From Oxalobacteraceae bacterium (GTDB taxonomy: Bacteria > Pseudomonadota > Gammaproteobacteria > Burkholderiales > Burkholderiaceae_D): DNA of 9,346 bases. The stretch covers positions 1-9,346 of the forward strand of contig CANFGA010000080.1 in assembly GCA_947446335.1 (NCBI GenBank), given 5' to 3'. The translations under genes were made by a program, and so were the position numbers. This document shows positions 1 through 5,750 of this stretch, piece by piece (position 1 is the first letter of the stretch; the number at the start of each line of letters is the position of its first letter). The notes below the pieces were generated by a model. It was not told the DNA's origin and made no database searches. It saw only the letters and a list, made by a program, of their open reading frames with translations.

Positions 1-363
1 ATCCTGTGGACCGATGCCGGCCCCCATTTCGTCGATTTCGACGATAGCCGGATGGGGCCGGCGGTCCAGGATTTGTGGATGATGTTGTCCGGCGAGCGCC
101 GCGACATGGTGCGCCAGATGGGCGACATTCTGGCCGGTTACGAAGATTTTTGCGATTTCGATCCGCGTCAGTTGTATCTGCTGGAAGCGCTGCGCACCTT
201 GCGCCTGATTCATTATTCGGCCTGGCTGGCGCGGCGCTGGGATGACCCGGCATTTCCGCGCGCCTTCCCCTGGTTCAATACCGAGCGTTACTGGCAAGAC
301 CGGATCCTCGAACTGCGCGAACAGGTGGCTTTGATGGACGAAGCGCCGTTGTGGCCGTTGTGA
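1..363 (+). CDS. srkA: SrkA/YihE-type serine/threonine protein kinase, C-terminal part
   Basis: This is the last 120 codons of a stress-response kinase; the 5' end lies outside the window. SrkA (YihE/RdoA) is a cytoplasmic kinase of the aminoglycoside-phosphotransferase fold, known in Escherichia coli to counter stress-induced cell death. The visible part begins just after the catalytic loop. It contains ILW followed by FVDFDDSRMGPAVQDLW (residues 10-26 of the fragment), where the VDFDD stretch supplies the metal-binding aspartate equivalent to kinase DFG. The helical tail has RTLRLIHYSAWLARRW and a DPAFPRAFPWF segment, both close to the E. coli protein as I recall it. The TGA stop is followed by a probable terminator, so the gene ends its transcription unit. 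I see no functional link to the minus-strand Ter-type operon. Family assignment is firm; gene symbol slightly less so because most of the catalytic domain is missing. Confidence 0.92.
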   Translation: MLWTDAGPHFVDFDDSRMGPAVQDLWMMLSGERRDMVRQMGDILAGYEDFCDFDPRQLYLLEALRTLRLIHYSAWLARRWDDPAFPRAFPWFNTERYWQDRILELREQVALMDEAPLWPL

Positions 364-385
364 TGGGTGGATGAAACGTTGTCAT

Positions 386-441
386 AAGCAAGAGAAGGCA
401 GGCATTTGCGCCTCTTCTTGCGGCTCCGCTTGCTTTTTTTT
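386..441 (+). terminator. Probable Rho-independent terminator after the SrkA-type gene
   Basis: An outer 7-bp stem (AAGCAAG at 386-392 with CTTGCTT at 429-435) encloses an imperfect inner hairpin (GCAAGAGAAGGC pairing with GCCTCTTCTTGC). The right arm runs straight into eight T residues (434-441). It starts 22 nt after the kinase stop codon. The outer and inner stems share bases, so only one can form at a time, but either is close to the T-run. No other coding sequence is evident in 364-516. I see no convincing sigma-70 promoter there, although something must drive the next gene. Confidence 0.6.
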
Positions 442-516
442 GCCTGATAATGCAGTTTCCGGCGTTTCTTCTTGGAAATGTAATACCGACCGGGACAACC
501 CACTCGCGAGATTTTC

Positions 517-2943
517 ATGCAAGCACGACAGCCAGCAGGCGCTCCACTTACCGTCGCATTTTCGGCCGATGATGGACTCAGACTGGAATCGGTCCAGGCT
601 GGCCGCGCCGATGCCGGCCGCGCCGATGCTGGCCGCGCCGATGCCGGCCGCGCCGATGCTGGCCGCGCCGAGATGGAAATGAAGGCGATTCACGCCGGGA
701 TAGCACGCGTCGAGGCTGAAGCCAAGGCGCGCTGTGCCGCCGAAACCCGGGCCATGGCTGAAGCGCGCGCCGGCGCGCTCGCTGACGATTGCACCGCGGT
801 CGATGCCGCCGCCGCCGCCGCAGCACTGCAACATGCGCAAGCGTCCGAAGAAGTGATCGTGGCTAGCCGCGATCGCCTCGACAGCATGCGCGCCGCAGCC
901 GACGCCAGCATCGCTCGCCTCGAAGCGGTGAAGCAGGAAACGGCCGAATTGCGCGCCCGCGCCTTGCTCGATACCCAGGTCCGCCTGGCGCTCGAACAGC
1001 GCTCCCAGAGTGAAGAAACTGCCCGCAAACTGGCGGTCGACAATATCGCGCAAGAAGCCGCGCTGGCCGAGCAAGCCGCGCTGGCGGCGCAGGAATTGGC
1101 GGTTCACAATGAGCAGGCGCGGCGCCAGGCGAGCGAGCGCCTCGCTGCCGTGCACGCAGCCAAGGAAGAAGTGATGGGCATCGCCGCAGCCGACGCGCGC
1201 ATGGCCGTACTGGCGCGCGAGCGCGAGCGCCATGCGCACGGTGCGCGCCAGACCGCGCAATTTCTGGCCGATGCCGAAGGCGAAGCGCTGGAATTGATGC
1301 TGCAGCGCGAGCGCGCCGACCAGGTCGCGCTCGCTGCAGCATTCAGCCGCGCCGCAGCCGAAGCCTGCGCGCTGGAAGAGGCCAGGGCGCTGGCCCATAT
1401 CGAGCAAGAGCGCGAAGCGATCGCACTGGCGCACGCCGAATCCGAGCGCGGTGCGGCGCAATCGCTGCACCTGCGCCTGCAAACTGAAAAACAATTGCGC
1501 GATGCCGCGATTCAGCGCGAGCGGATCGAAGCGATGGCTGCGTCCAGCGCGCAGGCGCGGCGCGATGCCGACGCGCGGATGATGGCCGCCACGCAAGGGC
1601 GCATCGACGTGGACCGCGAATTGCAGGCAGTTGCGCTGGCACGCATTGATGCCGAGCAGCAAGCCGAGATTCTCGGGCGTGCCAGAGTGGAGGCCCAAAC
1701 GTGCGCGCTGGAGCAGAGCGAGGCGCGCCAGAAGGCCGAGCAAGTGGCCCACGATGCGGCATTGGTGGAATTGCAAGAACAACGCCGCGCGACCGAACTG
1801 GCGCAAGAGCGTGCCGCTCTGGCGCTCGCTGCGGCCAATGCCGAGGCTGGAAAAAACGATGCCGAGCAAGCCGAACTGGACGCGATCAAGGAACAGGTCG
1901 CGTTGCAGGCATCCGCTTGCGCGCTGGCGCTGGAAAAAGCCGAGTTGGCATCCCAGTTGCAAGATGTCGAGCAGGTCCGGGCTGGGGCCGAACAAGCGGC
2001 GATCGCTCGGCTGCAGGAAACCCTGGCAGCCGAGGAGGATGCGGCCGCTGCCGCCCTGGTGCGCGCCGAGCAGCAACTGGAGCAGACCCGCTTGCTGGGC
2101 GAGCAGCAGGAACTGGACCAACAGACACATCAGCAGGCGCAGCAGGAAGCTTCTGCCGCATTGCAGCAGCTGGAGCAGGCGCGTTTGCGCCTGCAAGCTG
2201 AAATCGAGCGCGAGGCGCGGGCAAACCAATCCATCCTGGATCAGGTCAACGCCGATGGCGAACAGCAGGCGGCGATCGCGCATGCGGCAGAAAAACAGGC
2301 CCGCGCAGCTGCCGAGTTGAGCGCAGCAGCTGCCGCGCTGGCACAGGAAAAAGCAGCGGCGACCGACGCGTTGCTGGCATTGCAGCAGCAAGAACTGGAC
2401 GAAGAACGCGCGTCGCTATCGATCATCGAACAGCAAATGGTGCAGCAAAATCTGGCCGGCGCCGCCCGCCGGCGCACCTTGGCGGCCGATGCCGAATGCC
2501 TCGCGCTCGACGCTGCAGCCGCGCGCGAAGCCGATGCCCATGCGCTGCAACAGCAGCAGCTGGCCGAGCGCGCAGCCGATCTTGCGCACGCGCGTCAATT
2601 GGCACAGCGCGCCGCCCAGCAAGCCGATATCGACAAGTGCGATGCGCAAAAAATCTTGCTCGATAGCGCAACGGCGCATGCCGCGCTGCAGCGCAAGGTG
2701 GCAGCGGCAACGACCCAGATGGCAGCTGCGAGGCAAACCTTGCTGGCGCTGGAAACGAGCCGCCTGCAAGCCGAACAGCAAGCGCTGGCCGTGCTCGAGC
2801 TGGCGATAGCGGCCGAACGTGAACTGGCGCAAGATGGCGGCGACTGCACCATCCGCACGCAGTCAGCCGGCATTGCACGCCAAAGGATCGATGACATGAA
2901 TCAGGCCAGCCGTCCCGGCGGCACGCTGTGGCGCGTGCGCTAG
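517..2943 (+). CDS. Alanine-rich long coiled-coil protein of unknown function
   Basis: I do not recognise this 808-residue protein. By eye about one residue in three is alanine; most others are Glu, Gln, Arg and Leu, with almost no Gly or Pro after residue 60. Hydrophobic residues recur at heptad-like spacing from about residue 55 to 790, so it should form one very long helix or coiled coil. There is no signal peptide, membrane span, Walker motif or catalytic motif. The N-terminus (1-27) is non-repetitive, residues 28-52 are five copies of a pentapeptide, and the tail after about 785 (RQRIDDMNQASRPGGTLWRVR without the first residue) is less regular. The ATG at 517 has only a weak GAG six bases upstream; no better in-frame start is seen. 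It lies between the SrkA-type gene and the convergent Ter-type operon. A cytoplasmic scaffold or filament is possible, but this is a guess from shape alone. The reading frame is secure because it is long, unbroken and uses host-like codons. Confidence 0.82.
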   Translation: MQARQPAGAPLTVAFSADDGLRLESVQAGRADAGRADAGRADAGRADAGRAEMEMKAIHAGIARVEAEAKARCAAETRAMAEARAGALADDCTAVDAAAAAAALQHAQASEEVIVASRDRLDSMRAAADASIARLEAVKQETAELRARALLDTQVRLALEQRSQSEETARKLAVDNIAQEAALAEQAALAAQELAVHNEQARRQASERLAAVHAAKEEVMGIAAADARMAVLARERERHAHGARQTAQFLADAEGEALELMLQRERADQVALAAAFSRAAAEACALEEARALAHIEQEREAIALAHAESERGAAQSLHLRLQTEKQLRDAAIQRERIEAMAASSAQARRDADARMMAATQGRIDVDRELQAVALARIDAEQQAEILGRARVEAQTCALEQSEARQKAEQVAHDAALVELQEQRRATELAQERAALALAAANAEAGKNDAEQAELDAIKEQVALQASACALALEKAELASQLQDVEQVRAGAEQAAIARLQETLAAEEDAAAAALVRAEQQLEQTRLLGEQQELDQQTHQQAQQEASAALQQLEQARLRLQAEIEREARANQSILDQVNADGEQQAAIAHAAEKQARAAAELSAAAAALAQEKAAATDALLALQQQELDEERASLSIIEQQMVQQNLAGAARRRTLAADAECLALDAAAAREADAHALQQQQLAERAADLAHARQLAQRAAQQADIDKCDAQKILLDSATAHAALQRKVAAATTQMAAARQTLLALETSRLQAEQQALAVLELAIAAERELAQDGGDCTIRTQSAGIARQRIDDMNQASRPGGTLWRVR
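598..672 (+). repeat. In-frame tandem repeat, five 15-bp units
   Basis: Five consecutive 15-bp units GC(T/C)GGCCGCGCCGA(T/G) lie inside the coiled-coil gene and encode AGRAD four times, then AGRAE (residues 28-52). The third base alternates T, C, T, C, T, so the true unit is 30 bp present two and a half times. The near-perfect DNA identity points to recent expansion by slippage or unequal recombination. The unit length is a multiple of three, so copy changes keep the frame. A shorter (GCC)5 run at 805-819 encodes alanines in the same gene. Confidence 0.95.
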
Positions 2944-2961
2944 CAAGCCGGCGTCAAGCGT

Positions 2962-3342
2962 TCACGGCGTCACTTTGAGATTGTCGATGAAGTATTCGGT
3001 TTCGCCGAAACAGGTGGTCGGCACCCCCCGGTGCTGCGAATAGGTCAGCACCACGCGCTGGCCGGTTGCGGCCATCAATTGGCGCGCCAGCGCATCATCG
3101 CGCACGCTGAACTGGAACTTCTCGGGGATCGCTCCCGGCATCGACGTGAGCAGCATTTCCCCTTCCCAAGTCTTGCAGACCCAGCCTTTTTTCGAGAATT
3201 TCTGCAGATAGCCGGCGCGTTCGCCGTCCGAAAAGGAAAAATTGAGCGCGATCCAGACATAGGCCGAGAACAGCAGCAGCACCACTGCGAGCACCGCGAC
3301 CAAGGTGAGCTTGAAGCGTGTCGACGAGATTTTTTGCATCAT
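2962..3342 (-). CDS. Small membrane-anchored protein of unknown function
   Basis: A 126-residue protein beginning MMQKISSTRFK. Residues about 10-33 (FKLTLVAVLAVVLLLFSAYVWI and neighbours) form one strong membrane span after a positively charged N-terminus, so the rest probably lies in the periplasm, anchored as a signal-anchor protein. No lipobox cysteine is seen. The outer part holds KKGWVCKTWEGEM and GVPTTCFGETEYF, with one cysteine each that could pair. It resembles small conserved betaproteobacterial proteins I recall without known function. Two adjacent ATG codons (3342 and 3339) are candidate starts, neither with a clear Shine-Dalgarno sequence. An in-frame GTG at 3426 would give 28 more residues but falls within the hairpin arm after the terA-like gene, and would bury the signal-like N-terminus, so I prefer 3342. 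It is the last minus-strand gene and ends 18 nt from the convergent coiled-coil gene. Confidence 0.75.
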   Translation of the reverse strand: MMQKISSTRFKLTLVAVLAVVLLLFSAYVWIALNFSFSDGERAGYLQKFSKKGWVCKTWEGEMLLTSMPGAIPEKFQFSVRDDALARQLMAATGQRVVLTYSQHRGVPTTCFGETEYFIDNLKVTP

Positions 3343-3384
3343 GATGGCCGGTTCGGTGAGTGGTTGATGTGATGTCGAAAGGCA

Positions 3385-3424
3385 GGCCAAGACCAAGGGA
3401 TCAATCTGATCCTCGGTCTTGGCC
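3385..3424 (-). terminator. Long hairpin after the terA-like gene, possible terminator or attenuator
   Basis: Arms GGCCAAGACCAAGGGATCA (3385-3403) and TGATCCTCGGTCTTGGCC (3407-3424) pair over about 18 bp with one mismatch and one bulge around a 3-nt loop. It begins six nucleotides after the terA-like TAA stop when read on the minus strand. On that strand the 3' side is TGCCTTTCG, a poor U-tract, so termination may be partial, or the stem may protect the 3' end of the operon mRNA. Read on the plus strand, a T-rich TTTAGTCTTTTTT follows a few bases beyond the stem, so it could also act on transcripts of the coiled-coil gene. Confidence 0.6.
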
Positions 3425-3430
3425 ACAGGT

Positions 3431-4666
3431 TTAGTCTTTTTTGCCGGCTTTCCAGTTCAGGCCGAAGTTGTAGCGCTCGTCCATTTCCTGATGCGCCGTC
3501 ACCTTGCCGTGGCCGCCAAAATACTCGACCAGCTTGGTCACTTGCAAGGTGCCGTTCTGGTTGTCGAGCATCGCGATCGCGCACATCGGCAAATTCGAAC
3601 CGTTGTCGAGCTTGACCTCGACCGAAGGCTGGCCCGGGATCTCGATCGTGACGATGCCATCGGTCGCAGCCCAGTTCGGCACGCCTTCGTAGATGAACGA
3701 ATAGATCAGCACGCGCTTGATCTGGTCGAAATGAACGCCATTGATGAACAGGTTTTCGCCATCGCTGACGCTGCCGCTGCGATCGTCCCCTTCCAGGTGG
3801 ATGTAGGGTGCCTGTTCAAAGGCGCCCCAGCTGTTGCCCAGCGCCTGGACTGCGCTCTTGCTGCCGTTTGATAATTCGAACAGGCAACCGATGTCCAGAT
3901 CGATGCCTTTGGCTTTGCCGCCGACTTGCGCGAACAATTTTCCCATGAAGCCGGTCGGTGCCGCTTTTTCCGGCGCGCCAGCAGGGGTCTGGTTCCAGTT
4001 CAGGTTGACGCGGATGCGGCCATAACTGGCGCCGGCGCGCTTGTCCAGCGAAATCTTGTCGCCGGTTTTTTCGAGGCGAATTTTTGACAGTGAAATCTTG
4101 CTGGCCGCTGGTGCCGGAGCAGGGGCAGGAGTTGGCGCCGGCGCCGGGGCAGGAGTTGCGGCTGCTTCGCTGCCGCCGAAATGCTTCAGCAACGCAGCCA
4201 GGCCGCCCGAGAAACCCTGGCCGACGGCGCCGAAACGCCAGCTGCCATCGCGCCGGTACAGTTCGCCGATGATCAAGGCCTTCTCGTCCTGGAAGTCGGT
4301 GCCGGAAAAGGCGAAGGTGGCCGCTGCCGGCTGGCCCAGCACGATGCAAGACGCGCCGAGCGCGCGCATGTTGCCAGCGTCGCTGACGGCGGCGGTAAAC
4401 ACCAGTTTGTCTATGCTGGCGGGCAAGCGCGTCAAGTCGACCTGGAAGGCGCTATCGCTGGTGAGCACCACGGCATTGTCGGGGGCGTTTTTCTGGTTGA
4501 AAAACACCATGTAGCGGTCGTCCGACAGCTGGCCCTGGGCATCGAGTCCGAAACAGCTGACATCGATCGTGGTGCTGCCGGCCTGGATGTTGAGCGTCAC
4601 CGGAAAGGTTCCGCTCAAGCCCAGATCAGCGAGCTTGCCTTTTTGTCCGCGCGTAAAATTGGTCAT
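3431..4666 (-). CDS. terA: TerA-like protein with two TerD-family domains
   Basis: A 411-residue cytoplasmic stress protein of the tellurium-resistance TerD superfamily. Domain 1 (about 1-165) ends with the family hallmark GELYRRDGSWRFGAVGQGF followed by SGGLAALLKHFG. A low-complexity proline/alanine linker follows (about 171-187). Domain 2 (about 190-408) has KISLDKRAG, then DLDIGCLFEL, GDDRSG (293-298), DGEN (302-305), a YSFIYEGVPNW core and a final WKAGKK, which is the C-terminal arrangement I know from TerA. TerD domains bind calcium through such acidic loops. The loop is intact in domain 2, while the corresponding part of domain 1 (NQKNAPDNAVVL) lacks the GDD signature, so domain 1 may not bind metal. 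The ATG overlaps the upstream stop as ATGA, with AAGGA five bases before it (4672-4676). This is the only Ter protein in the window; terB, C, D and E, often downstream of terA, are not found after it. Confidence 0.88.
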   Translation of the reverse strand: MTNFTRGQKGKLADLGLSGTFPVTLNIQAGSTTIDVSCFGLDAQGQLSDDRYMVFFNQKNAPDNAVVLTSDSAFQVDLTRLPASIDKLVFTAAVSDAGNMRALGASCIVLGQPAAATFAFSGTDFQDEKALIIGELYRRDGSWRFGAVGQGFSGGLAALLKHFGGSEAAATPAPAPAPTPAPAPAPAASKISLSKIRLEKTGDKISLDKRAGASYGRIRVNLNWNQTPAGAPEKAAPTGFMGKLFAQVGGKAKGIDLDIGCLFELSNGSKSAVQALGNSWGAFEQAPYIHLEGDDRSGSVSDGENLFINGVHFDQIKRVLIYSFIYEGVPNWAATDGIVTIEIPGQPSVEVKLDNGSNLPMCAIAMLDNQNGTLQVTKLVEYFGGHGKVTAHQEMDERYNFGLNWKAGKKD

Positions 4667-5679
4667 GGCATTCCTTGGTCGTGAGTGGGTTGGTTCGTCT
4701 GCGCCGGCGCGACGCCAACGTGGGGTTGGGCTGTCGCGGTGGCGCCGCCTTTGGCTGCGTCGAGCGGGTCATGCGGATGGCAGATGCCGAACAGGCGCGC
4801 CTGTTCGATGATGTTCTGGGCCCAGCTGCTGTGGGTCGCTACTTCGCACATCGATTCTTGCATCCGGAACACGGCTGGGCTGTCCGGATCGATGATGCGC
4901 AGCGCCAGTTCGATGTCCGCTTGCGCGACCATGTAATGGCGTTCGATTTGCGCGATCTGGTCCGGATGGATCGCGGTCTTGGCGATCATCCCGTGCGCCA
5001 GGTCTTGCGCCACTTCGGCCGCCAGCCATTGCGGCTGTGACAGATGTTCGAACACCGGTGCGCTCAGATGAAAGCCGTGTGGCCGGAAGGTCGTGATCAG
5101 GCGTGCCAGGACCTGGCCCAGCGGAGTCTGGTAAATGGTGCCGGTCGATGGACGGCGGATGCCGAGCAAGGCCAGCAAGTCATTGCCGCCGATGCGCAGC
5201 GCCAGTATTCGCACGCGCACCTGCGGCGCGCAAAGAATACGGCAAAATTGCTGCATTTCATGGTCGTCGAACACCTCGACCGTTTCCAGCGTCGGCATCA
5301 GCAGGTGGCTGGTATGGCGCAGCTGGGAAAAATAGCTGTCGAAATTGTGACGCGTCGTTTTCGGCAGCACGAAGCCGGTCAACTTGTGCGCGCCCGGCAT
5401 CGCCAGGACGCGCCCGAGCACCTCGCTATTGCGCACCCGCACGAAGCGCAGCGTATCGGATTGCTCGCGCATGTTTTGCAGCGCCAGCGACAGGTTGAAC
5501 AGCGCATAGCTCAGATCGCGCTCGGCGATCGCATCCTCGGTGCAAAAAATGACCGAACGCAGCTGCTGCAGCTTGTCGCCGTTCGCGATCGCCAGCAAAT
5601 CCTTGTGCGTGCTCGGCACATAGAGCGAAGCGCCCAGCGCCGGCTTGTGCGCGCTGCTTTCGTAATTCTGGTTATTCAT
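4663..5679 (-). CDS. CitE-like (HpcH/HpaI) TIM-barrel C-C bond lyase of the Ter-linked pathway
   Basis: A 338-residue enzyme of the citrate-lyase beta/aldolase superfamily, in the subgroup linked to Ter operons (C-C bond lyase). Landmarks: LYVPSTHKD (19-27), where the strand-1 phosphate/CoA region of CitE normally begins; VIFCTEDAI (43-51); FVRVRN (79-84) with the conserved arginine; VLPKT (104-108); MPTLET (128-133), whose E132 matches the metal ligand; GGNDLLALLG (164-173), whose D167 matches the second metal ligand; and KTAIHPDQI (234-242), a CitE signature. The last 35 residues or so are a low-complexity Pro/Ala/Thr/Gln tail. The substrate is unknown; the superfamily cleaves or forms C-C bonds in 2-oxo acids or acyl-CoA thioesters. 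AGGAG (5688-5692) lies eight bases before the ATG. The TGA stop overlaps the next ATG, so translation is probably coupled to the terA-like gene. Fold and metal site are well supported; the reaction is inferred. Confidence 0.85.
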   Translation of the reverse strand: MNNQNYESSAHKPALGASLYVPSTHKDLLAIANGDKLQQLRSVIFCTEDAIAERDLSYALFNLSLALQNMREQSDTLRFVRVRNSEVLGRVLAMPGAHKLTGFVLPKTTRHNFDSYFSQLRHTSHLLMPTLETVEVFDDHEMQQFCRILCAPQVRVRILALRIGGNDLLALLGIRRPSTGTIYQTPLGQVLARLITTFRPHGFHLSAPVFEHLSQPQWLAAEVAQDLAHGMIAKTAIHPDQIAQIERHYMVAQADIELALRIIDPDSPAVFRMQESMCEVATHSSWAQNIIEQARLFGICHPHDPLDAAKGGATATAQPHVGVAPAQTNQPTHDQGMP

Positions 5680-5734
5680 CGCATGCGCTCCTGATGTTCG
5701 ATGTCATTGCTTGCCCAGTTGCTTGTTCAGCCAT
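5672..5734 (-). other. Possible 20-codon bridging reading frame between the stiP-like and citE-like genes
   Basis: Starting at an ATG inside the last codons of the stiP-like gene, a frame of 20 codons (MAEQATGQAMTSNIRSACDE) runs through the intergenic gap and stops at a TAA within ATGAATAA, whose ATG is the citE-like start. It has its own AGGAG eight bases upstream. It could be a translational-coupling leader that keeps ribosomes moving into the citE-like gene. It may equally be a chance by-product of the duplicated start element. There is no sign that the peptide itself matters. Confidence 0.3.
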
Positions 5735-5750
5735 CGACTGCGCTCCTGAT
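5677..5750 (-). repeat. Duplicated Shine-Dalgarno/start element
   Basis: Read on the minus strand, ATCAGGAGCGCAGTCGATG (5750-5732) and ATCAGGAGCGCATGCGATG (5695-5677) match at 17 of 19 positions and sit 55 bp apart in direct orientation. Each pairs an AGGAG with an ATG eight bases later. The downstream copy is the ribosome-binding site and start of the citE-like gene. The upstream copy encodes the last residues (IRSAVD) of the stiP-like protein in another frame. Confidence 0.75.

Noticed and set aside
382..2391. A 669-codon open frame on the minus strand, antisense to the coiled-coil gene.
   Set aside because: It arises from the GC-rich, Ala/Gln/Glu-biased codons of the plus-strand gene. Its translation is low-complexity Leu/Gly/Arg/Phe with no domain, and the plus-strand frame extends further in both useful directions with regular heptads.
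3343..3426. A GTG start at 3426 for the small membrane protein, adding 28 residues.
   Set aside because: The start would lie in the hairpin after the terA-like gene, and the added residues derive from the stem. MMQKISSTRFK followed by a membrane span is a better N-terminus.
4120..4166. GC-rich near-repeats in the terA-like gene considered as a regulatory repeat.
   Set aside because: They only encode the Pro/Ala linker of the TerA-like protein; codon repetition explains them.
3419..5694. Several plus-strand open frames of 60-216 codons opposite the terA-like and citE-like genes.
   Set aside because: They are antisense shadows in GC-rich DNA, with His/Arg/Gln-rich translations and no recognisable domain. 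The minus-strand proteins have clear family motifs.
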